The notes below the pieces were generated by a model, which was given only the letters and a program-made list of their open reading frames with translations, searched no databases and was not told where the DNA came from. This document shows, piece by piece, positions 11,787 to 23,765 of a stretch of DNA of 64,000 nucleotides; the first letter of the stretch is position 1; the number at the start of each line of letters is the position of its first letter. Source of the DNA: Opisthorchis felineus (lineage: Eukaryota; Platyhelminthes; Trematoda; Opisthorchiida; Opisthorchiidae); the NCBI GenBank assembly GCA_004794785.1, contig SJOL01005644.1, positions 362,972 through 426,971 on the forward strand. Direction: 5' to 3'. The translations under genes were made by a program, and so were the position numbers.

Positions 11787-13921
11787 CTATTATGGGGTAA
11801 CTTCAAGTCTTCGAAATTCTCATGAAGGCTTCGACTTGAACGTGAAATACGGCAATGAGCATAGGAGATGCGTTTGTCGGGATCAATCCGTCCTGTAGAC
11901 CAGTTAAGATTGATGAAGCGTCCTCAGAATTTAGCTGCCTAGACATGAACAATCATATGAAAGCATTAAAGATGGATTCACATTCGGACTGTGAAAGTCT
12001 CAAAATTATCGCATATGTATACTCACCTGGCCGTTACAGTAAGCGGAGTTTGTTCGATACGATCCACGTAATCGTTTGAGCTGTAAAAGTAGAACAGATG
12101 AGATTTACGTTAAGCACGGATATAATTTTTTGTGTCAAGCAGCACAAGTCCAAATTACACACCATTCAGAGACAAAACTTCAACACTCGCATAAAGAACG
12201 AAAACAGACTGAAAGTTAGTACATTGGATAATTCAACTGTCCAATGAAACCAAAACGGCGCAGCTTCGATCCGGCGGATTAAAGCGGTGGCCTCTAGTGT
12301 AGCCAGTTCACTGAATCTACGGTTGGGCAGTTCGTCGTTCTATGTTGAAGAGGAAAAATAAACCGACGAAAGAATTCGTCCAGACGAAGTGAAAAGCTAC
12401 AAATGATCGTAAAATATTAGTGGCCTCCAGCGAGAAACCCAAAACGGGTACGTATACGAGCCAATCCAGTAGTTAATATACCGTCATCCATATTTTCGTC
12501 GATTTAGAACAAAACGAAATGGACTGTTCTGATTCCCCCCATAGAACTTATTGCCATCTGCTGCTATACTGATGCGGGTACAAGGAGTTTTCTCTTTTCA
12601 GTATCGTACAGGCCCAGCAAATAGCTTGAGACACCTTCAAGCACAGAGTTGACTTACAAGAACGACACATGACACATCCTGCCCAAATCATAGGCCCAAT
12701 CGTCGAAATTTGCTATGCAGATCTACCGCTGTTATTCATAACTTATGTGAATGGGGTTCTAAAATGATGTTATGGTTTCCGACCCGAGACTATGCAACAC
12801 CAAACGTTAGACTGGAAGTTATTTTTACTAAGGCTGAAGTTTTTTTTTAGCTTACTCTCCAGAGCCATTACGGATCTTACGAAAAAGATAGTCATCGCAA
12901 TCACGGGCTAAAAGTGGTATCACTTTCAGGCTTGAATATCACCCAGCTGCTAATGCTTCCGGTTATGCGGGTGCGTCTATTTCATCACTGACTTCGTTGC
13001 TTCCCACAGTATCCCCTATAACACAATACTCGTTTAGCAGAAAGCAGGAATACTGATTACCAAAATTGGTCTGTTTCTTCCGGCACAGTTAGCTTAGATA
13101 AGACGAACTTTAAAGCCCGGCAGCAATCTCCCTTATAGTAAGCATTTCGGTCCAATACTATTACCTTTTGGAAAGGAAGGGTTTCATGTGCAGTGCTGGT
13201 TAGGACGGGGCGATTCCAAGGAGAGTCGTACAGAAATGGTTACTTCCAAAATTAATACAACGAAATTTTAGAGGGCTTTTGAAACAGCTGTGCACACCGA
13301 ATTAATTTCTTTTATTACATCCAATGGTTGAACTTTGGAAAGATATTTTGGAGCGTCTGTTTGCTTTGGTTTTCTGGCAGTACTCTGCATCCATCACAAA
13401 AGGTATTCAAGATAACGCTGCTACTCAGCGCCCGTTTACATACTTGTCAAGCCGGGCAATCAAATGCTGTAGGCTTCGGTGGACTTAAGTGTGTGTACAA
13501 CAAATTCCGTTCAGCTTTTCTTTTCTCGGGAGCAGCATTCTAACAGCGACACGACTTTTCGTCAATTTTAGAGACCTAGAGTAGAATGGCGTTCAGCCTC
13601 CTCAAAAGTGGAGCCAAAAAACGATTTCCTTTGAATCCAATGACGACCTACACCAGTTGACGGGAGCGAAGTGTCAAGTTGCAATGGAAGAGTTAACAAT
13701 ACTGCATCACACCCTAGGATATATGTAAAATGTTCACCTTATCCCTAGATGTGTTGGCTAACATGAGTACATATTTTTTTCATCCGGACTGTACTGCAGA
13801 AAATACACCTTTTAGTTAGGAGAAGCTAGGAAGTCCCACCTGTTTGCCTCTAAAACATCGGTCGGAGTCATTCGTAGATACGCAGAACATTCATTGCGCA
13901 CGGAAGGTTTAAGGCGTACAC

Positions 13922-14112
13922 ATCCACAGTTGAAAGGTCTCCAAATAAAGTCCAGTGAAGCCGGTAATAAGGGTGATCCGTAGTCCAGAAGACAAGCGCA
14001 TATCCCACTTCTAACTTCAAGTCATCGCACCAAGAACACCGGACACGCAAGGAATAGAGGTTTTTGATTTGTGAAAAAACATTCCAAGACGGTGCAACAA
14101 TGACCACCACTG
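13922..14112 (-). CDS. TMEM132: TMEM132-like exon 6: Ig-like strands
   Basis: Residues about 740-803, VVVIVAPSWNVF…LRVRCSWCDDLKLEV…LHWTLFGDLSTVD. Spacing and pattern fit the vertebrate stretch TVAVPVKVVSV…ECRSSDEDVIKV…VVNFTYQHLSSPLE, with 25 residues from the first strand to the Cys against 26 there. The acceptor is gtcaatcaaaag or the AG three bases further on. The upstream frame is closed by a TGA just before. The donor GAT|GTGTAC is chosen because it gives phase 0 and the right length before VYIP of exon 7. Alternatives are AAT|GTTCTG (13889), phase 0 but ten residues longer, and GTGCGC (13902), wrong phase. Moderate confidence in the exon, low in its 3' edge. Confidence 0.65.
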
Positions 14113-17059
14113 CTTTTGATTGACAGTGGTTCCAATAAAAAGGTCACGTAGCAGATGGGTCGGATGGTTTTTCAGGTCACATTTTATCCAGAATAGGCGT
14201 GCTTCCGGCCCAAGTCCATTTCCACACGACAAAAGACGTTACCGCCCAGAACATCCGGCATACATAAGTACTGGGCACGTGAATCAAGCTAAAATTTCTA
14301 CTTAATGGTCCTGTTTTGACATGAGTTCGAAGCAGTCTAGCTGGTCCATCCTGTGCTGAATTTGATGAGTATGTGAATAGTTCCAAAGTTTCCGATTTTT
14401 TAAATTAATTTATCAGCTGAAACTCTGAACAGGTTGTTACGCGTAGGAGATGCGTTCTTCGGAGCTGGCCAATAATGTCTTGTGGTGCAGTTCAACCGAA
14501 GAAAACATCCGCACAACAGGTTGCGTGAACGAAGCACGAGAGTTACGAAATAATTTTATGACCATAAGGCAGTATGAGGTACTACCTAGTTTAGGATCCT
14601 CAAATAAACATTAGGACGTGACTGTTCAACAACGATCAGATATCCGATGAACAGACTATCGGTTCCTTTCTGAACCCGTAGTAAACTCACAAGTAAAGAC
14701 GTCCAGGTGATCGGAAAAAGTTGCATCAACGGCAGTCCTTCCTGTTAGATGGGGAGGCTCTTACTTAGTTATAAGTTGGCTCACTGTAAGTTTTCAATGG
14801 CGTCTACCAGAATATAGAAGAACTGGTCTCCGCAACGGGATTGAATGCCCCAACCCTACAGCATATCAGCAATTGAGACATCCTAGTTATTCAATGCGGT
14901 GAAACTGTATGGTCGTCGTTCGCGTCAGCTAGGTAGTGAGCAATGGGGAGTTCGCCTTAACCAGCAGGCTCGAATGAGAACCACAAAGTAAGGTGCAATG
15001 GAGTGGTAATTCATTACGATAACTAAAAATATCGCACTTCTTGGGAACTCGATAAATGTCAAGTTGTCGTGAGTGGCCCTACCGTCTTTCCCATCACCAT
15101 TACTTTCAATCTGTAGTACGACTGTGTGATGTGTGCCAAAATTCACGGTGTCGATCGTGCCAAAGCACGTTCAGAAGAGCCTGTTGATGCCGCATAATGC
15201 ATTTCTTGATCTACCCAATGACTTAGTCTGTGACGAAATCCTCCTAAAGACGGCTGTGTTGCTGTGCATGTTTAAAGCAGTGCAAGCCTGCTCTTCCCCC
15301 CCTAATACGACTGAATTCGCTGGAGTTTGTCGAAGTTGTACGCAGTGCGCGGCGGAGTCCACTTTATATACGAAAGTCCATGCAACCTGGAGGTCACGCA
15401 ATCGAAAATTAAAGTTGGATTCAAACCAGATATTCCCGCCAGAAGTTGGAGCCTTGGGCACTGAGCTACCGCTATAGAGTTGTGGTTTCCATGAGCGAAG
15501 ATTGTATTTTAGAAAAACGTGCCACAAAATTTTTTTCACGTCGGGATGAGAATAGGATTATTTGAAGGCGCACGTTCGATGAAAAAACAGAATAATTGAC
15601 ATTAACAGCGAAATTCCAATCACGTCTGCTAATACCAGGAAACCTAAAGCGACGATATAACACACAATGGGTCCATTTTGATCATTCCTACTAAAGGCTC
15701 CATGGCTCACTGTTCTACCCACTGCCGCCAAGTAAACTAACTCTGAAGAATTGATTTTCCCCCAGAGTCTTCGTAGATCTACAACACATGGCCACTATGA
15801 TCAATCAAAACTGGCGACGGCTAACTACCATGCCGACCACAATGGAAGCTATGCGCAGTTCCGTTACCCCATATACGAATGTTGGTGGCGCCTGTGGACG
15901 AGCGAAACGACGGTCATAAACTGAAAGTGACCGCGTTTCAGAAGGTTAGCTGTGGTTTCTATTGTATCCATACCCCTACAGTATGCTGATTCATTAACCT
16001 GACAAGCGTTCCATTTCTTTTCTTGTGGTGACATTACCAAGTGGATTGGCAACCTATTCTAATAGCTTTCCCCATAGGATATGATAGGAGATTGCTATCA
16101 CTAGGTGGCACAGCGGAAAAGTAGACCAAGGGTAGACAGTTAATAATCTAATGATGGGAAATTCACACGAGCACTCAGACACATCCGGCTAAAATCCCTT
16201 CCAAACAATTCCACTTACTAAAAAAATTCCTCGTACTCAGGAAAACTGTTTCAAAACGTACCCGAATGCGCAAAAAAATCTGCGCTGGTGACGCGAGATA
16301 CAAAAAGAAAGCTTTCCATTGTGTTCCCATTGGGAATTACGGATACGTGTTAGGCAGACTTCTACGATGAACGTGGCGGTGCGGATTCGTACATAGATGA
16401 ATAGAATACAAAACAAACCTACCTAGGTGGTCTGTATAGCAGAACAATAACGGCTATGTTCGTCGTTGTACGCTAAAGTGCATTTGCGGTCATTTGTATG
16501 TGTGGAAAAGTGTCCAAGTCAAACAAAAGCCAGGGGGAAGTGTTTCACATCCATTTCGTTTGGACAGGCCTCGCGTAGCGAAGGGGGCTCTATCACCAGT
16601 TCAACGCATTGTCATGTTTAATAAACTTATGCTTTCCACTCTTAAAACTCATCAACGACCCTCTCCTAAAGCAACACTTTAACTCAGCCATATCCATCGG
16701 ACTCACAGGCCATTATTCTACCTGAACTAGTTGGGCTCTTGGTGTCAGTGTTGATCATCATATCAACCTGTTAGAACGATTGAGAGCCACTTAAAGGTTT
16801 CTGCATGTTTGCACAACTATAGTATCCCATCGAGTCCGCATAAAAACCCTTCACGATCGCCATGCTCGGCTCCTGGTTCATCACAACTGGAATGTCACAC
16901 CTCAAAAATCCCATACAGATGAAACACAGTTATCTTGAAGTTCATAGTCAAAGACATTCGCGGAAAAGGCAAGGCAAGGTTTATACGAGTTTACGCGAGC
17001 TGACGTTTGCAGCAACAACAATTCGCATCCGACTAAACCGTCAGAATGGGACAACCTAC
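14113..17059 (-). other. Intron 5 of the TMEM132-like gene (2.9 kb)
   Basis: Donor GTAGGT. No repeat, RNA gene or convincing coding region seen. Overlapping frames at 15133-15539 on both strands lack splice support or recognisable products. Confidence 0.7.
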
Positions 17060-17699
17060 ATGAGTGCCTTTTTCTGGTAACGTACCGATTAACACCAAAA
17101 GTTTGTTCGTTGCCAGTCGCTGCACCGATTCGCCATCCCACTATACGTCGCAGTCGTTTGCTCGTAACATGAATGGTGAATCCTTCCAACATCCATCGAC
17201 GTACAGTGGGTCCACGCAAGTCTCTCCAAGCCCAGACCTGTTCACTGGAACGCAAAGGACCGTAGATACTTGGCACAATTGAAGGTTGGCGAGATGAGTC
17301 AGCAGTTGCAGCCAAGGCTAGCATTAAATAATCACTCAGACCGGTTGAAACGTGGGACAATAAGGTCCGTTTCGGATGTTGGAGAGACGGATCAAGAACT
17401 GGACCCAAATCTTCAATCTCCGCCGGAGCCAGATGCATTCCTACGGGACATGAGGGGTTGGTCGAAGAGCTAGTGTCCAGTAGTCTTTCGTTTGGTCCAC
17501 TTCGCACGGAGACAGGGCGGCAAACCACATGATGAGTAACATCGGTTAGGCGGCCAGCAGAAGAGGGACCGAAAGGAGAAACAAACGCATCCATCAGACT
17601 GGCCCCAACTGGGTTTGGAGTCAGACCGAGAACACGCAGTTTGAAGGGCTCTGGTGATGACATCGCAGGAACCCATGGTGGTTCTAACGTATCCTTTGG
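17060..17699 (-). CDS. TMEM132: TMEM132-like exon 5: cohesin/Ig junction with conserved IHVTS segment
   Basis: Residues about 527-740. The acceptor tctacttcttttactatag gives phase 0; an in-frame TAG overlaps the acceptor, so the frame cannot extend upstream. Landmarks: FKLRVLGLTPNPVGASLMDAF matches FTLRAKVKKGVNIIGVRAS; SDYLMLALAATADS…EQVWAWRDL matches YEVMQIDVEVEE…TQLVTWQVEY; FTIHVTSKRLRRIVGW matches SKIYVSPKDLIGVVPL; NRYVTRKRHS sits where the family has NTAILTGKTV. Donor ACTCAT|GTAGGT in phase 1. An alternative donor, CG|GTACGT (17085), has a better -1 base but the wrong phase for exon 6. A Ser/Pro-rich, poorly conserved insert (NERLLDTSSSTNPSCPVG) separates the strands. Confidence 0.92.
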
Positions 17700-18092
17700 C
17701 TATAGTAAAAGAAGTAGAAATAATCCATCAATTAAACTCATAAGTCAATGCAAACCACAACCCATAAGTTGATCATGCTAAATTCCTCTAATAGTGAATA
17801 CTTTCACCACACAAGGATGGTTGTACTGCAGCACACGGCAAAAGTGCAACCCTATCGTGGAAGAAAGAATCTGATAATAACGGCAAACTCTCAGGCGGTC
17901 CGGAAAGACAGCGGGTGGTTTACATCCTTTAATCTTTATTCAGAACCCGAATTCTTTATCCCTTAGTCCATCACGATTCCAGACAAGGTACCGACAAGCT
18001 ACTGTGCATCCTTACTTTCAGACAAAACTGCCGAAACATACCTAGTAGAACAAAGACGACTGGGAAGAACAAGCCAAAATAATATCGTTTGA

Positions 18093-18127
<35 letters not shown>

Positions 18128-18133
18128 ATATAC
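18093..18133. repeat. TA dinucleotide microsatellite
   Basis: About 40 bases of alternating A/T with one G interruption in the middle. Confidence 0.95.
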
Positions 18134-21100
18134 TTAAACAAGTAGCAGAAATGTGCTAAGGGCCGTTAAGAGTATTTTCACGAGTACAAATTATCCAAAG
18201 TAGAATAACGACAGAAAGAGAAATCAATACGTCCCCACTCTATTCGGCCACATTGCGTGAGGATTTTGGAAACAGGAGGCCAATCAATTATCTAAATGCG
18301 AAGGAACCAGGTTAGCATCATATCAGTAAGCAGCAGACCAGTAGGAAGTGCATATGAGCACAGCTCAGCCGAAAGTCGACTGAAAACCAGCTTCAGTGAT
18401 AAACTGCATTATTTGACTGTCCGCCGATACCTATGGGATGGGAACAACGTTTCATTCAAGTTCAGGTCCAATCTACAGCAGTGTCCCAAAAGAACATCAA
18501 GTAACAAAAACCAAGAAAGCAGTTGGGTAGACCCATTTTTCTGGACGAAAAATGAGTAACTTGCAAACAAGGCAGGCTGATATCATCATTGCCACCAAAT
18601 CCAGTTTGGTGTACTGTCACTATGTTTTCCTCAGCGGACTGAACCATATTGAGAGTTAGATCACCTTACCCTAACCTACCACGGAAAGACCCATCCAGAG
18701 ACAAAAGCAAAAACGATTGTGTATTTCACCCCCATAGAAACGAATTACTCGCGGTGTGCAAATCAGGTGAGTCGCGCAGTAAGGTATTTAAAAAGCAAAG
18801 GTCACCGCCTCAAACGAGTTCACGCTCACCAGGGATCCCATTCTATAGAAAGACGTAGGCACAACTACAGGCACCAACAGATTATCTCATTGTACTGATA
18901 CCAGATACAGTTAGGACATTTCTTTGTGAAAATAAAGATGAACCCATCCAACACTGACACGTGTGCATTAACCAGAATGACTGCACTAGTCTGTAAGTCT
19001 CCTTGTCTTCGTAATCGTGGTTACACCAGAACTTTAGTTGTTCAGGCGGTCATGCCAACCTTGTTTAAACGAAGCAACTAATCAAAGGAAGGATACAAGG
19101 AGCCCTATTTTGGCGGAAAGATTTCTCGAAGTTTGCGCGAAAGTATGACCGAAAGTATCACACATCCAAGAACACCGGCCAACCTTTGACAATGTAAACG
19201 CCACTCATATAAATAAACTGACAGTTGCACAACTTTCAATGATCAGGAGGACGTACGCTTATCTACGAAGCCACCGTATTTGATTTGGAAGTGCTCAAGT
19301 AAACAAACTGAAGCGTAGTCGTGAGGCAGAATTCGGGATGATTTGTTGCTACACTATACATTCAGTTACACGTTAGTGACCGAAATCTGTCCGGCTGAAA
19401 TGTCTGAGAAATAACATTGACAGATCCACTGACAGTGAGTCGTGTTGCATAAAAAAACTTTGATGCTATGGTACATAAAGAGCAACGACCAACCACATGT
19501 GGACACTAAATGACACTAACTGAGAGGAAAACAACGTTGGAAAAAACAACCGGAAAGGAACAATGAGGGTCTGTAAGCTTCTCATTCATGCTTTGTTTTA
19601 TGCAGACAACCACTAACCCTGTGCATTGATTGTCTGACAGTTACAATAAGGGAGGACAAAGTCGAACGGAAGCCGTCGTAGTTTTTACGCTGTTCGCCGA
19701 AACTGGTGTGTGGGGGTGTCAGGATGTGGAACCCACCACAGGTGCTACTTTATGCATCTCATTTGACTGTCAGTCATGCACAGGTGATGTTTCACTATAT
19801 CCTCTTGTCTTCCCGGTATACAATGGGGACTAGATTCTGAAAGGGTGCAGCAAGAAACGGATAACCCTCCCTCTGCGTGTTAGCGTCCGCAGGGTTGTCA
19901 ATGTATCAAGGTGTTATGCACGCATTTCATCTAACTACCTGAGGTGGGAATGAGGAAGAATATGATGTCTTCTTGAGCTACCGTATCGGAACCGCGAAAG
20001 CCTAATTCCTTTCATTGCAGAGTAAGTTAGACATGTTTTTTACACCGACTTTAGTCAGGATTGATCACTCCACATCCATTGGTTTGTCCAGAGAGGCACT
20101 AATGAACTCGTATGACTGAGCGTCTCGGGGACTGATAAATCTATGGATTGTCCGAAAGAGCACTCTGACTACTTGCAAGTGACCTAGTAACGACTGGCTA
20201 GAATCTATTGAACTGTATGGAAAACAGGCAAAGTTCTACAAGTAATAGAATTCTGCTCTGACTTGAATACGATCGACCATGTACTGAACACCCAGCACAC
20301 ACGGTCAATGTATTCTTCTTGGCACGGCGCTATCATTCTAAACAGTCCACTACCTGTTTCACATTTTTCGAGTTCATCACATAGGCGTGGTCAGCCAGTT
20401 TCCATCATTTTTTATTTCCAACTTGGAGATAAAGTTGTACGTAAAGTAAAGTTGTGCACTTAGTGGAAAATTAGCTACATGCTAACAGGAGACTCAACTA
20501 AACATAGGCTAATTCTTCCGTTCATGATACCGGCTTGACGCATCAATGGTCCTCAAAGGCTTCACCGCCCGATCTGTGACAGAACTCATGTTTGTGGTGG
20601 GCATGGAAGACAAACCGAAAATGTTTCTAGGCACAAGATGCCGCTTATATGGCCACCCGTATCGGAGACTAAGTCGGCATGTACGTAGTGGTCAAGACTA
20701 CAAAAAAGAACTTGTATCCTGGATAAGGTGAAACGAAATCGGTGGACGGAAGCGAACATCGCTGAGGTGAGTCACCGGTGATGCACTGGATTGGACCACG
20801 AATGTCAATAACCCAAGAGGCTTCTGATGCATCTAGGTTCGATTAAGGTTTGAAATATTCACCCGGGAAAACTAGACAAACAATGGCATAACTGGTAGAC
20901 GTATTAGATCGCATGTTTCGTTCACGACAGGTTTAATCAGTATTCACATGAGTTTCCCAATGCGGAAAACGGAAGCTAGAGAATCTACGTTTATTGGACG
21001 AAAAGAATTCGCCGTCTAAATGGACCCAAATGGTGACAAAAAATGAAGCAGTGTTTATGTTACACCAGTATGTGTGCACGATCCTTTTTCAGGACCATAT

Positions 21101-21861
21101 CTGTGATTGGCACAAATTCTTCCAGTCCGTTGGTACGTGCACCGTTTCGCATAAACAGAAGCAATGGTGAGAGGCAGATCATAAGTTGCAAGCCATGCAG
21201 CCCAAAAGGTAGATCAGTGTGGGTAACCTTGGCGCAACAAGACAAAATTCCATGGACCAAGGAATGAAGATGAGCCGGTGAAGGAAGATGGACCAACATA
21301 CCCAAGCTTGTTCGCATAAGACTGACAGCATAAAACCAAAAGAAGAACACGAACGGGTGCATGTGGTGCGAGGTATCCCTCGGGTGGATGATGTCAATCT
21401 GCTTTCCAGATAAAACTTCTAAACAATGGCCACTGAACCAAAACAATGGTTGACGTGACGTCTGACGTGTCTGTGTCCGCGACGATAGGGCAAAGAAGGG
21501 GAGTCTGCTGACCAAATGAGCATTAGGACAGCCAGCAAACTTTGAGTTAAAGTGCTGATAAGGAATAAAGCGAATGGAAGTAGGGTAGAAAAACTACACA
21601 AGATAGTAGATAGTATCCAATAGTGAGAGAATGATTTGGATAGTCATTCGTAGTTCGTCGTATCTTCGAAAAAGCCAAGCTCCATTGAGAACCAAGGCGA
21701 TGTGGGTGGACAGTTATAGGCAGTCAAACAAGTCAAATTACGAAGTAATTTAGTCTTCAACAGCACTCAAATGGATCCCGGCTGAATCTCCCTTTTATGA
21801 CATTTTTCAAACGAATGTGCTGCCCAAAGGCCCCTCATGTTTCAGCTGCTACGACATTCAA

Positions 21862-22380
21862 GATATCCTAGTTTCCCTGCATTTGGAAGAAATGTTAAAG
21901 CTCTAAAACACCTTAGCTGCTGTCTGGCTTACTACTCGCTTAGCGTTGTGTGTTGCGTTCTTTTTCCAGTAGAGGGTGGCGACATTTTTGTGGTTTCAAA
22001 CAACTACTTCTCTTGTCTAGACAGAACACACTACTCTTAGGGTTGCTGAAAACTTTCACAGTCCACGACTGGTTTCGCCGTTCTTTGGGGCTAATCAGGT
22101 GGGCGCAGTCCCCTAGTATCTGTCTACAGCATTTTTTACTTGAACACAAATTGTACGCAATTTATCAAACACATTTACAAACTAATCCGGGTTTTCGGCA
22201 ACCTTACGAGTAGTGTGTTCCGTCTAGACAAGGGAAGTGGTTGTTCGAAGCCACAAAAGATCACCACAACGTTATGGGACAACAAACATAACACACATCC
22301 ATAAGCGAGTGATAAGCCAGACAGCAGTGGTGTTTCAAAGCTTAAAATTTCTTCCAAAACAACAAAACGACAAGGTTATC
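21862..22380. mobile_element. Long imperfect inverted repeat (fold-back element, copy A)
   Basis: Left arm about 21862-22054 and right arm about 22189-22380 are reverse complements with many mismatches and small indels. Shared blocks include ctgctgtctggctta, acttctcttgtctaga (left) against acttcccttgtctaga (right complement), and aacacactactc. The arms flank a spacer of about 135 bases. The inner edges carry ggttgctgaaaac and its complement gttttcggcaacc. The same edge motif bounds two smaller elements at 43545 and 55896. No transposase frame is visible, so the element would be non-autonomous (MITE or fold-back type). Confidence 0.8.
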
Positions 22381-23623
22381 CAGATTGATGTAGGCAGGTG
22401 ATCTCAAGCAGCCCAATGCAGGACCAAACGTAGGTCTTCCTAGTATTCTTACGTGCTAAAATCGGTTAGTGACGTGCAGCATAAAAATGAGTTGAGGGAA
22501 CCCAAATTTCATCCAGAACATCGGTTGTCAAGCATACTCAATGCTTCTTCTGCGGACGGTTAGTTAGTGCATAAATTCGTGTTTGCGGGCGTCTACACAT
22601 GCATGAGCGGAACTCCGACTTGGCCTTCAACCCCCTCCATCAAATATATAAATCCCCTGAAGTCTATAAGACGTAGTTGGTGACTTATATCAACCCCATA
22701 TACATCCAACCTATCGTGACATCATAATGTTGGTTACCAACAGTCGAGATTTCACTGATCTATGTGCGAGACTGGTTGTTTCATCAAACTTTGGATTTAG
22801 GGATACCTACGTTAAAACCAAAAATATACGGAAATCGTTACAGTAGGAGACGAATGAACAAAAGTCTGGTCTGGAAGCAAATCTAAGTTGTCCACCAGTA
22901 CAGCTGTTCTGAATGCAATACTCGATTAGGTCATGCAAATGTGTGAAGAGTTAAGCGGAACGGCTGTGAACTGGTGTTAAAAGTGACATGTCCGAAGGAA
23001 GGGCGTTGCTCTTTAGCAGAAAACGGACATCTCAGCTGTCAGTGGACATGGAAAATCCAGGAGAAGTGAGACATACAGTCCATTGCCAGAAAACAATGGG
23101 TTTTTGTTAAGTTGAGTTGAGTTAAAGACTCTTAAGATCGAACATACTGCCCAGAAATTTTTTGTCTGGCAATTTGACTACATTCCTTAGACAATGGAAT
23201 GACTGAGCCCAGTTTGTCATATTTTGGAAGTGACCGGCATGCTACGCAGCTCCTCAAAACGACACTTCAAATGAATCGTCTCGTTCCACTTCAAGTTTAG
23301 GGTCTATTTGGTGTCTTGCTATACCGCAGTTGTCCTTTTAATCGGCCAAAGGTCATCTGCACCAATTATACGCTCGGGAGAAAGGATTCGAAAAACAATT
23401 ACGTTACGCTAAGAGGAGGCTCAAACCCTTATCAGGTTCAAAGATCGAGACCGTTGAGTTGTTTTTGTGTACTGAGATGGGAAGACGGGTGTGACAGTGT
23501 TGGACGAAGTTAGCCTGTGTGCCGGTGCATAAGCATCGTGTCAGTTCAGAAACCGCTACTAAAAAACCGACAGGACAGCTACTTGACACTTCACGCGTGC
23601 CGGTTACCCAACCCGCTCACCTT

Positions 23624-23765
23624 AATGAGCGAAATCGACGACTGGAAGGTTCACGGTTCAAACCGAACTCCGGCTTTCCGACTGTTCCTGTTTAGGTTTC
23701 GGCAAACCCTCCAGCAGCTAGGCTCCGAAAGGATGTCACACCTGAACGATCATTTTTCATTGTTA
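23624..23765 (+). repeat. tRNA-like SINE, degenerate copy
   Basis: Recognisable by gactggaaggttcacggttcaaaccg (box B region), the cctgtttaggtttcggcaaacc segment, cagcagctaggctccgaaag and the tail acctgaacgatcatttttcatt. It is internally shortened relative to the copy at 36118, missing the CAGTATCCCAGCCC block. Confidence 0.65.

Larger units (their letters stand above)
8334..13921 (-). other. Intron 6 of the TMEM132-like gene (5.6 kb)
   Basis: Holds a same-strand LINE endonuclease fragment (9289-10702) and a two-copy tandem duplication with a GA repeat (11656-11786). The remainder (8334-9288, 10703-11655, 11787-13921) shows nothing recognisable beyond short chance frames. Confidence 0.65.

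Noticed and set aside
13902..13902. Direct join of exon 6 to exon 8 using the GTGCGC donor
   Set aside because: The phases agree, but the join would skip the VYIP segment. Exon 7 with its own good acceptor restores the family order.
14925..15146. Minus-strand frame considered as a missing TMEM132 exon (…VVLQIESNGDGKDG…)
   Set aside because: No acceptor AG occurs between the upstream stop and the start of the frame, and exon 6 already covers that part of the protein with matching phase.
15133..15539. Overlapping frames of 114 and 122 codons on both strands
   Set aside because: Neither product is recognisable and there are no splice sites in phase. Probably chance.
21060..21515. Minus-strand frame of 151 codons, hydrophobic
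   Set aside because: No motif, no splice support, and composition typical of intron sequence on the T-rich strand.
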